A DNA stretch of 21,523 nt. It comes from Ignavibacteriaceae bacterium (GTDB lineage Bacteria; Bacteroidota; Ignavibacteria; Ignavibacteriales; Ignavibacteriaceae). A program made the position numbers and the translations under genes. The DNA lies in NCBI GenBank assembly GCA_013388525.1, contig JACAFA010000271.1:1-21523 (forward strand), in the 5' to 3' direction. Shown here piece after piece: positions 13,655-21,152 of the stretch (the first letter of the stretch is position 1; each line of letters opens with the position of its first letter). A model generated the notes under the pieces. It saw only the letters and a list, made by a program, of their open reading frames with translations, made no database searches and was not told the origin of the DNA.

Positions 13655-13999
13655 ATGAAACGATTTGAAAAACATATTTTTGTTTGTGAAAATAAAAGAC
13701 CTGAAGGGCATCCCCGCGGCTGCTGCTCGGAGAAAAATAGTCCTGAAGTAAGAGAGTTATTTAAAAGACGAATAAAAGAACTTGGTCTGAATGCAACGGT
13801 AAGAGCAAACTCTTCAGGCTGTCTTGATGCCTGTGAACATGGTGTTACTGTTTTAATTTATCCGGAACAAATCTGGTACGGTAAAATAACTGTTGAAGAT
13901 GTTGAAGATATTATACAGGAACATATTATAAAAAATATTCCTGTTGAAAGATTAAAAATAACTGATAAAAAATTTAACAGGGATGAAATCAAAATCTGA
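13655..13999 (+). CDS. Thioredoxin-fold [2Fe-2S] ferredoxin-like protein
   Basis: A 114-residue cytoplasmic protein of the (2Fe-2S) ferredoxin family with a thioredoxin-like fold. With the ATG at 13655 the likely cluster ligands are Cys11, Cys24 (Cys23 is adjacent), Cys56 and Cys60 in SGCLDACEHG, a spacing like that of the Aquifex-type ferredoxin. The open frame extends 4 codons upstream to a TTG at 13643, but the ATG gives the family's normal MKRFEKHIFVC start, so I chose it. The 3' end overlaps the endonuclease III gene by 17 nt, so the two are co-translated. That next gene encodes a 4Fe-4S enzyme. An electron-transfer or cluster-related role is likely, but the partner is unknown. Confidence 0.88.
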   Translation: MKRFEKHIFVCENKRPEGHPRGCCSEKNSPEVRELFKRRIKELGLNATVRANSSGCLDACEHGVTVLIYPEQIWYGKITVEDVEDIIQEHIIKNIPVERLKITDKKFNRDEIKI

Positions 14000-14630
14000 A
14001 GCACAACGGGCATCTGAGATTCTTAAGAAATTGAAAAAGGAATATCCTCTTGCTAAGATTGCACTTGAATTTGAAACACCATTCCAGTTACTCATTTCTA
14101 CAATCCTGTCTGCACAATGCACCGATGAACGTGTAAATTTGGTGACAAAGGCTTTATTCAGGAAATATAAAAAGCCTGAAGACTATTTGCGGGTTTCAAA
14201 TCAGGAACTGGAAAAAGATATTTTCTCTACAGGTTTTTATCGGCAGAAGGCAAAGAGCATTAAAAATTGCTGTAAAGCTTTAATAGAAAAATATAAAGGA
14301 AAAGTTCCGGAAGATTTTGAAGAGTTGAATTCACTACCGGGAGTCGGAAGAAAAACTGCTTCGGTAGTTGCGGGAAATGCATTTGGTATTCCGGCAATTG
14401 CTGTTGATACACACGTAATAAGGCTCTCAAACCTTCTGGGATTTGTCGATACAAAAGACCCTGTTAAAATAGAAGAAAGTTTAAAGGAAATTTTTCCACG
14501 GAAAGAATGGATAAATCTTGGTCACTATTTAATGAATCACGGAAGAAAAATTTGTATTGCCCGAAGACCTAAATGCCTGCAATGTGTTGTTGGGAATTTA
14601 TGTCCGGGTTTTAATTCTGCAAATGAATGA
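13983..14630 (+). CDS. nth: Endonuclease III (DNA glycosylase/AP lyase)
   Basis: A 215-residue base-excision repair enzyme that removes oxidised pyrimidines and cleaves at the abasic site. It has the helix-hairpin-helix LPGVGRKTA (118-126) with the catalytic Lys124, the catalytic Asp142 in VDTHV, and a C-terminal 4Fe-4S loop with Cys191, Cys198, Cys201 and Cys207 (C-x6-C-x2-C-x5-C), exactly the family spacing. Length is normal (E. coli 211). It overlaps the ferredoxin-like gene upstream by 17 nt. Pairing with an Fe-S protein and, further on, a peroxiredoxin suggests a transcript dealing with oxidative damage. All key residues are present, so it should be active. Confidence 0.97.
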   Translation: MKSKSEAQRASEILKKLKKEYPLAKIALEFETPFQLLISTILSAQCTDERVNLVTKALFRKYKKPEDYLRVSNQELEKDIFSTGFYRQKAKSIKNCCKALIEKYKGKVPEDFEELNSLPGVGRKTASVVAGNAFGIPAIAVDTHVIRLSNLLGFVDTKDPVKIEESLKEIFPRKEWINLGHYLMNHGRKICIARRPKCLQCVVGNLCPGFNSANE

Positions 14631-14739
14631 AATAAAAATTAAAGTATCATCCAATCATGCAGATATGAAATCATGCAAGAGTTTAATGATTCGATTAAAT
14701 AGTTACTTGAAGAAGACATTTTTAATATTTAAAGGTTAA
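14623..14739 (+). CDS. Possible 38-codon ORF between nth and HD gene
   Basis: An ATG at 14623 overlaps the nth stop (ATGAATGA). It opens a 38-codon basic ORF that begins MNEIKIKV and ends 3 nt before the next gene's ATG. It fills the only gap (112 nt) in an otherwise overlapping operon, which is the main reason to take it seriously. There is no recognisable family and no clear Shine-Dalgarno sequence. It may be a small protein, a remnant of a lost gene, or chance. Confidence 0.3.
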   Translation: MNEIKIKVSSNHADMKSCKSLMIRLNSYLKKTFLIFKG

Positions 14740-14742
14740 CTA

Positions 14743-15309
14743 ATGGAAGATTTTGAACGAGACAGAGATTACTGTTTTGCAATTCTTAATGAATACACAA
14801 AGAGTGAAAGTTTAATTAAACATGCACTTGCTGTTGAAACCTGTGTTCGTGCTTATGCGGTAAAATTTAGTGAAGATGAAAATTATTGGGGCAATGTTGC
14901 ACTGCTTCACGATTTTGATTACGAAATGTTCCCATCCTCAGAAGAACATCCATACAAAGGGAATGAAATACTTAAAGAAAAAGGTTTTAGCGATGAATTT
15001 AGAAAGGCTATAATGTCGCATGCTCATTATACAGGTGTTAAGCGAACTTCTTTGCTCGAAAAAGTGTTATTTGCATGTGATGAACTTGCCGGATTTATAA
15101 CAGCCGTCGCTTACGTTCGTCCATCGAAAACTGTTGACGAGGTTGAAGTAAAATCAGTCTTGAAAAAAATGAAAGATAAAGCTTTTGCCAGAGCAGTTAA
15201 CAGAGACGATATTAAAAATGGTGCTAATGAAATTGGTATTCCTCTGGATGAACATATTCAGTTTTGTATTAACGCAATGAAAAATAATAAAGAAAAACTT
15301 GGGTTATGA
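14743..15309 (+). CDS. HD-domain phosphohydrolase family protein
   Basis: A 188-residue cytoplasmic protein with an HD domain. His27 (SLIKHALAVE), the HD pair His56-Asp57 (ALLHDFDYE) and Asp113 (ACDELAGF) supply the metal ligands of the superfamily. Further histidines lie at about 69, 93 and 95 (HPYKGNEIL, MSHAHYT). Known relatives are widespread, are often annotated as hydrolases acting on nucleotides or phosphates, and have no proven substrate. The stop overlaps the peroxiredoxin ATG (ATGA). It lies in the same run as nth. There is no regulatory ACT, PAS or TGS domain, so it is not a Rel/Spo homologue. Confidence 0.88.
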   Translation: MEDFERDRDYCFAILNEYTKSESLIKHALAVETCVRAYAVKFSEDENYWGNVALLHDFDYEMFPSSEEHPYKGNEILKEKGFSDEFRKAIMSHAHYTGVKRTSLLEKVLFACDELAGFITAVAYVRPSKTVDEVEVKSVLKKMKDKAFARAVNRDDIKNGANEIGIPLDEHIQFCINAMKNNKEKLGL

Positions 15310-15764
15310 AAGAAGGGGATATTGCTCCAAATTTTATTCTCAAAGATGAAAATAAAAATGGCTTTGAGTTATACAGAAATCTTGACACACAGGTTTTGCT
15401 GGTATTCTATCCCAAAGACAACACACTTGTTTGTTCAACTCAGCTTGAAGATTATAATAACAATCTTGACGATTTTATTAATAACGGAATTAAAGTAGCA
15501 GGTATTAGTACTGATTCAATTGAATCTCATTCTAAGTTTTGCAATAAACTTAAACTGAATTTCCCATTGCTTGCAGATGTTGATAAGAAAGTATCCAGGC
15601 AATACAATGCAATAAATTTTTTGGGAATTAGTAAAAGGTTACTGGTTTTAATCGGAACAGATAAGAAGATTTTATGGACAAATTCAAAATTATCATTTAC
15701 CTTCACCAAAACAGGTGAAATTCTGGAAAAAGTAAAGTTATTAAATAGAAAAGAAATGACTTGA
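15306..15764 (+). CDS. BCP/PrxQ-type peroxiredoxin
   Basis: A 152-residue thioredoxin-fold peroxidase that reduces hydrogen peroxide and organic hydroperoxides. The active site FYPKDNTLVCS places the peroxidatic Cys43, with Thr40 and Pro36 keeping the Px3TxxC pattern. The usual TPxCT is changed to TLVCS, losing the second Pro. Arg111 (SKRLLVLIGTD) is the probable active-site Arg. E. coli BCP has a second Cys five residues after the first. Here the only other Cys is Cys79 in the helix KFCNKL, as in PrxQ variants with a distant resolving Cys, or it works as a 1-Cys enzyme. ATGA overlap couples it to the HD gene. It is the last gene of the run. The following 151 nt carry no gene. Confidence 0.88.
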   Translation: MKEGDIAPNFILKDENKNGFELYRNLDTQVLLVFYPKDNTLVCSTQLEDYNNNLDDFINNGIKVAGISTDSIESHSKFCNKLKLNFPLLADVDKKVSRQYNAINFLGISKRLLVLIGTDKKILWTNSKLSFTFTKTGEILEKVKLLNRKEMT

Positions 15765-15834
15765 CTGGTAAGCTATTAGTTGACTATTTTTCGAACAAAT
15801 CAAAGGAGTTTTAATCAGGGTTTTGCTACATCAT

Positions 15835-15856
15835 TGATATTCGGTTCTGAATATCA
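15835..15856. promoter_or_regulatory. Perfect inverted repeat upstream of porU
   Basis: TGATATTC (15835-15842), 6-nt spacer GGTTCT, GAATATCA (15849-15856), located 60 nt before the porU ATG. There is no following T-run, so it is not a terminator. It may be a dimeric regulator site or a leader hairpin. No convincing -33/-7 boxes could be placed around it. Confidence 0.4.
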
Positions 15857-15915
15857 GAATTTAAAAAATATCTCATTAGAAATATTCTTACAGAATAATT
15901 TTAGATAACTTTAAA

Positions 15916-18900
15916 ATGATTAGCAAAATCTTAACCTTCGTTTTGGCATTTACTGCCATCTTAATTTCCCAACAGGATATCAGGATTCTTGCTTCCAATC
16001 AGAATTCAATTGTCATTGAATATACTCCTCAATTTGTAGATACATCCTTAAGAAAAATCAATGAGCAGGAATTCAGAAATATAGCCCTTTCATTTGGTTA
16101 TGTTGATGAATCAACGGAGTGGGGAACTCCGGAAATTCCTGAAAGGCGTCTTGTTATCGGTGTTCCATCTGAATTTGGTAATTCTATTAAAGTAATTAGT
16201 TCATCTTACAAAGAGATAAAAGGAAAAGTTTTACCCATTCCGCGTTACGAAAAAGAAAATTTTCTGGATGCAGCTATATATGAAGTGATGCCCGAATATT
16301 TTAATTACGTTGATTTTCCTGAACTGGCTTCGTTTGGAGATTATGGAATAGTTAGAGGTTTAGGTGTGCAGGATATCAGATTATTTCCCGTAAAATTTGA
16401 TGTTAATTCGAACACGATAAAATTATATTCAAAGATTGTTTTTCAAATAGATTATGGAAATGCACAAATTAGCGGAAGAAAAGTTGATGATGAATTACTC
16501 AAATATTCAATCATTAATTTTGATGCTGCTCAATACTGGGTAAAATCTGATAATAAATTATCCAAAGTTACTAGCAGTGTTTTGTCAAATGGGCAATGGG
16601 TAAAATTTGAAGCTCCAACGGAAGGCATTTACAAAATAGATAGAGCCAAACTTGAATCTTTTGGTTTCAACGTTTCTTCAATTGATCCGCGCACTATTAA
16701 GATTTACAATAATGGTGGAAAACAGCTTTCCGAAAAAGTAACAACTTCCCGACCAATTGATCTGATTGAAAATGCCATCATAATTGTTGGTGAAGAGGAT
16801 GGAAGCTTTGACCAGAGCGATTATATTTTATTTTATGGAAGAGGTAGCAAGTTCAGAGATTACGATCCCTCGGACAAGACAATTAAAAGATTCAACCATC
16901 AGTTTTCTGATAAAAATTATTTCTTCATTACATCAGGTGGTGCGAATGGCAAAAGAATCCAGACAAAGTCAAGCCTGAATACCACTGAGGATTATGTTCA
17001 GAGTTCGACTGTTGCATTTGTTGATTACGAAGTTGATAAAATCAATCTGGCAAAATCAGGAAGACAGTTTTTTGGCGATGACTTTTCTCAGTCAGTTCCT
17101 ACAAGAACTTATATGAACAAACTCGATTACAGGATTTCTTCTCTGCCTGTAAATTATAAAATAAGATTCGTAAACGGTTCTTCCAATAATTTTACTCTTG
17201 CAATAGCGGAAAATTCTTCAAACTTATATTCGGCTACATTACCCGGCTATTCAACATCTTACACTGTTGGAGTTGCTTATAATATTAATGCAGCTTTTAA
17301 TGGTCCGCTTCCTGACGACAGAAGTGTTTTAAAGTTTACACTAAGTTCTTCTTCTGTTTCATCGGTTGGCTATCTTGATTATTTTGAAATGGAATATGAA
17401 AGGGAACTTAAACCCGTTGAAAATAAAATTATTTTCTTTTCAAAAGATTCATCAGCGATAGTTGAATATTATTTGAGTGGCTTTCCTTCCTCAGAAATTA
17501 AAGTTTTTGATGTAACAGATTACAGCAATATATATCTTGTCAATCCCAAACCGGGCTTTCCAAGCGGTGGTGATTTCAGATTTCAGGTAGCTGAAAACGC
17601 TGACTCAATCAGAAAATACATTGCGGTTGGAAATGATAGTTATCTGATTCCATCAAATCCTTCTATCGTAGAAAATTCTGACCTCAGGGGAATCCAGGAT
17701 GGAGCAAAGTTTATAATCATATCTCATAAAAATTTTCTTGATGCAGCAAACAGATTAAAAAGTTACAGAGAGAACGAAACCAAAATCCCGATTTCAACAA
17801 TCGTAATTGATATAGAAAAAATATTCAATGAGTTTTCCTGCGGCATTCAGGATATTTCTGCAGTAAGAGATTTTATAAAATATGCCTATGATAACTGGCA
17901 GACAAAACCTGAATATTTTATGTTTATGGGTAAAGGTACTTACGATTATAAAAATGTTGAAGGTTTTTCTGACAATTATATTCCTACCTGGCAAACGGAG
18001 GAATCACTTCAACTTATTTATGGTAAAGATTCCTATAGCACAGATGATTTCTTTGCAAGAGTTGATGGAGATGACCTGAAACCTGATTTGAGTTTTGGCA
18101 GATTGACAACAAAAAGTTTAAATGAAGCTAATACTTACATAGATAAGATTGTATACTATGAAAAGGACAGCGAGAAAGGAAACTGGAGAAATCTTCTGAC
18201 GTTAGTTGCCGATGATGGATATACTTCAACTGGTTATGAAGGAAGTATTCATACAGCACAATCAGAAAATTTAACAACAAGCAGCATTCCGGCTTCATTC
18301 GATTTGAAAAAAATATATCTGGCAGATTATCCCACTGTAATAACGGGCGGCGGCAGAAGAAAACCTGATGTTAATTCTGAGATTTTAAAGATTATGAATC
18401 AGGGAACTCTCCTTGTTAATTATGTTGGTCACGGAAATCCTGATGTGTGGGCACATGAATTTGTTTTTGAAAGAGGTGTAACTATACCTCAGCTAAAAAA
18501 TGATAAATACTTTTTTCTATGTGCAGCAACTTGTGATTTCGGAATTTTTGATACGCCTAATTATAAAAGCGGTGCTGAGGATTTACTGTTTCTTAAAAAT
18601 GCAGGAGCTATCGCAACTTTCAGTGCTGTACGTTTAGTCTTTTCCGGTCTTAATTCAAATCTTAACAAAGTGTTTTTTGACTATCTTTTAGATCAACCAA
18701 GAGGAGAATTGAACTTACCTGTTTCTCTGGGATATGCTGTATATAAAACTAAAATTGATTTAACTCAGGTTAATGATCAGAAATTTCACCTGCTGGGTGA
18801 TCCAACAATAAGATTAAATGTGCCTCAGTATTTTGGATCGATTGATTCAATAAACGGTCAGCCATTAATCGCTAATGTTCAAGTAAGAGCATTGAGCAAT

Positions 18901-19890
18901 ACAAAAATTGCAGGCACCATTTTGAAACCTGATGGAACAAAATGGAACGAATACAACGGAGAAGGTTTGCTTACTGTTTTTGATTCTGAAAGAATTAAAC
19001 TTTTGGAAGAAATAGATAATTACCCGATGCGTGTTCAGGGTGGCACTATTTTCCGTGGAAGAGTTTCTGTAATCAACGGAGAGTTTGAATCTGAATTTGT
19101 AGTCCCGAAAGATATTTCTTATGAAAATAAAAATGGTAAAATAATTTTTTACTTTTTCGATCCTGAATCGGATGGATTAGCTTTCACTAATAAAATTATT
19201 GTTGGTGGAACAGATACAACAGCAGTAAATGATGGTAAAGGACCTGAAATAGAAATATTTTTTGATAACTCAGCCTATGTAAGTTCTTACCTTGTTGGTC
19301 CGGAACCAAACTTAATTGTTAAGCTTTTTGATGAAACTGGATTGAATACTACTGGCACAGGAGTTGGGCATAAACTGGAAGGAATTTTAAATAAAAATCA
19401 AGGCAGCCCGATAGATTTCACCGATTATTTTTTAGGCGAACTTGATGCCGGCGGAAAAAAAGGTGAAATCAATTATAAGTTTAACAAAATGAATGACGGC
19501 GATTATACAATTGAAGTAAAAGCCTGGGATGTATTCAACAATTTTTCAAATGAAGAATCTTTCTTTACTGTTGTTAGCACAAATGATCTTGTTGTCAGAG
19601 ATGTTTATAATTATCCAAATCCTTTTTCTTCAAATACATCATTTACTTTTCAGCATAACCTGACGAAGCCTGTTGATGTGAAGATTAATGTTTATACCAT
19701 TTCCGGAAGATTGGTCAAACAGATTGAAGAGAAAGATATTAACCAGAAGTTTGTTAAGATTAACTGGGATGGCAGAGATGAAGATGGTGACCAGCTTGGC
19801 AATGGAACTTACTTATATAAATTAATTGTGAAAACCACTGACGGTGAGTTTACGCAAAGTGTACTGGGTAAGATGGCGGTGGTCAAATAA
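15916..19890 (+). CDS. porU: PorU-like C25 peptidase, T9SS sortase
   Basis: A 1324-residue protein. A signal peptide (about 1-19) is followed by a beta-rich N-terminal region, then the gingipain-type C25 peptidase domain at about 600-960. The catalytic His839 lies in NYVGHG and the catalytic Cys873 in ATCDFGIFD, 34 residues apart, close to the spacing in gingipains and PorU. Ig-like domains follow. The end (about 1230-1324) is a T9SS type-A sorting domain with YPNPF (1233-1237), SGRLVKQI, WDGRDEDG and GTYLYKL. PorU cleaves this domain from secreted cargo and joins cargo to lipopolysaccharide at the cell surface. PorV directly downstream supports the identity. A secreted C25 protease cargo is the alternative. 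No Shine-Dalgarno sequence is seen before the ATG. Confidence 0.88.
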   Translation: MISKILTFVLAFTAILISQQDIRILASNQNSIVIEYTPQFVDTSLRKINEQEFRNIALSFGYVDESTEWGTPEIPERRLVIGVPSEFGNSIKVISSSYKEIKGKVLPIPRYEKENFLDAAIYEVMPEYFNYVDFPELASFGDYGIVRGLGVQDIRLFPVKFDVNSNTIKLYSKIVFQIDYGNAQISGRKVDDELLKYSIINFDAAQYWVKSDNKLSKVTSSVLSNGQWVKFEAPTEGIYKIDRAKLESFGFNVSSIDPRTIKIYNNGGKQLSEKVTTSRPIDLIENAIIIVGEEDGSFDQSDYILFYGRGSKFRDYDPSDKTIKRFNHQFSDKNYFFITSGGANGKRIQTKSSLNTTEDYVQSSTVAFVDYEVDKINLAKSGRQFFGDDFSQSVPTRTYMNKLDYRISSLPVNYKIRFVNGSSNNFTLAIAENSSNLYSATLPGYSTSYTVGVAYNINAAFNGPLPDDRSVLKFTLSSSSVSSVGYLDYFEMEYERELKPVENKIIFFSKDSSAIVEYYLSGFPSSEIKVFDVTDYSNIYLVNPKPGFPSGGDFRFQVAENADSIRKYIAVGNDSYLIPSNPSIVENSDLRGIQDGAKFIIISHKNFLDAANRLKSYRENETKIPISTIVIDIEKIFNEFSCGIQDISAVRDFIKYAYDNWQTKPEYFMFMGKGTYDYKNVEGFSDNYIPTWQTEESLQLIYGKDSYSTDDFFARVDGDDLKPDLSFGRLTTKSLNEANTYIDKIVYYEKDSEKGNWRNLLTLVADDGYTSTGYEGSIHTAQSENLTTSSIPASFDLKKIYLADYPTVITGGGRRKPDVNSEILKIMNQGTLLVNYVGHGNPDVWAHEFVFERGVTIPQLKNDKYFFLCAATCDFGIFDTPNYKSGAEDLLFLKNAGAIATFSAVRLVFSGLNSNLNKVFFDYLLDQPRGELNLPVSLGYAVYKTKIDLTQVNDQKFHLLGDPTIRLNVPQYFGSIDSINGQPLIANVQVRALSNTKIAGTILKPDGTKWNEYNGEGLLTVFDSERIKLLEEIDNYPMRVQGGTIFRGRVSVINGEFESEFVVPKDISYENKNGKIIFYFFDPESDGLAFTNKIIVGGTDTTAVNDGKGPEIEIFFDNSAYVSSYLVGPEPNLIVKLFDETGLNTTGTGVGHKLEGILNKNQGSPIDFTDYFLGELDAGGKKGEINYKFNKMNDGDYTIEVKAWDVFNNFSNEESFFTVVSTNDLVVRDVYNYPNPFSSNTSFTFQHNLTKPVDVKINVYTISGRLVKQIEEKDINQKFVKINWDGRDEDGDQLGNGTYLYKLIVKTTDGEFTQSVLGKMAVVK

Positions 19891-19958
19891 CTGTGAAATT
19901 TTTAAGTATTTTTAATCTATATATTTTTTATATATTTCTAATCTAAAGAGGAACGAAA

Positions 19959-21143
19959 ATGTTAAAAACAGATGAAAATAAAATATCCAGGAGGAAAAGC
20001 AAAATGAAGGTGATACTATCCTTCTTACTAATAGGACTTACTGTCATTGCAATCCACGATAAAAGTTATGCTCAGGGAGAAGCAGCAGTTCCGTTTTTAC
20101 TTTTAGCACCGGATTCAAGGTTTGGTGCTCTTGGTGAATCAGGAACCGGTCTTGCTGATAACTCAGCAGCTATTTTCTGGAACCCTGCAGGTATTGCATT
20201 CTTAACAGGAACAGAAGTTACTATTACACATAGCAATTGGTTACCACAGTTTAACCTTGATTTATTTTATGACTACTTAACATTCCGGACTTACATTGAA
20301 GAATTAAGCGGCAATGTAACTGCCAGTGTTACCTATATGAACTTCGGTGAGTTTGTAAGAACGCTTGAAGGAGGTCCTGAACCGGTTGGAACATTTCGCG
20401 CATACGATGCTGCTCTAACTCTTGGTTATGCAACAAAGCTTGGCACTGATTGGGGAATTGGTTTTAACTTCAGAATTATTCACAGCAGACTTTCTGATCA
20501 GCCGACCGGTGAAGAGCAGGGAACGGGTGTTGCAACTTCTGTTAGTTTTGACGTTGCTGGTATGTGGAGACCGGATTATTTGAATATCTTCGGCTGGGAA
20601 CTTGAAAATCGTTTAAGCATCGGAGCTAATCTTAGCAATCTTGGTCCAAAAATTACTTACATAGATGCAAAGCAGTCAGATCCTATTCCAACTAACTTTC
20701 GTTTAGGTTTTGCTTTCCAGCTTCTGAGAGATGAATTCAATTCTTTAGTTTACACCCTTGATTTCAGTAAGCTTTTAGTCAGCAGAGATTCAACTTCATC
20801 AGAAGAATTTTATACAGGAATAATTACTTCGTGGGGAGATGCCACTATTAGTGAGGAAATCAAAGATGTAGTAACCTCAATGGGTTTGGAATACTGGTAT
20901 GGAACTCCGGGTGATTTTCTTTTTGCTCTTAGATCTGGTTTCTTCTATGAAGATCCTACCAAAGGCAACAGAAAGTTCTTGACTTTTGGTGCAGGTTTAA
21001 GGTATGATATTTACGGATTTGATTTCAGTTACATTAGTTCAATTGAAAGTAACCATCCGCTGGATCAAACATTAAGATTTACAATCATTATAGGCTGGGG
21101 CGCAGTTCCGGAACCACAAAGAGGATTTCCAAGGGGCATCTAA
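19959..21143 (+). CDS. porV: T9SS outer-membrane protein PorV
   Basis: A 394-residue FadL-like outer-membrane barrel of the PorV/PorQ family. It opens with the family hallmark after the signal: AAVPFLLLAPDSRFGALGESGTGLAD and then IFWNPAGIAFL. PorV binds cargo sorting domains and shuttles cargo from the secretion channel to PorU. Two starts are possible. ATG 19959 has GAGGA 6 nt upstream and gives 15 extra charged residues before the signal peptide. ATG 20004 follows a perfect AGGAGG and gives a standard 24-residue signal peptide ending SYAQ. I list the longer form, though 20004 may be the main start. The gene begins 68 nt after porU. Its C-terminal strand (LRFTIIIGWG) is followed by a short PQRGFPRGI tail. 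Confidence 0.93.
   Translation: MLKTDENKISRRKSKMKVILSFLLIGLTVIAIHDKSYAQGEAAVPFLLLAPDSRFGALGESGTGLADNSAAIFWNPAGIAFLTGTEVTITHSNWLPQFNLDLFYDYLTFRTYIEELSGNVTASVTYMNFGEFVRTLEGGPEPVGTFRAYDAALTLGYATKLGTDWGIGFNFRIIHSRLSDQPTGEEQGTGVATSVSFDVAGMWRPDYLNIFGWELENRLSIGANLSNLGPKITYIDAKQSDPIPTNFRLGFAFQLLRDEFNSLVYTLDFSKLLVSRDSTSSEEFYTGIITSWGDATISEEIKDVVTSMGLEYWYGTPGDFLFALRSGFFYEDPTKGNRKFLTFGAGLRYDIYGFDFSYISSIESNHPLDQTLRFTIIIGWGAVPEPQRGFPRGI
19989..19994 (+). promoter_or_regulatory. Perfect Shine-Dalgarno inside the porV 5' end
   Basis: AGGAGG lies 9 nt before the internal in-frame ATG at 20004, the start that yields a normal signal peptide. It is the best Shine-Dalgarno match in this part of the window and suggests 20004 is used alone or together with 19959. 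Confidence 0.65.
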
Positions 21144-21152
21144 CATTTTAAT

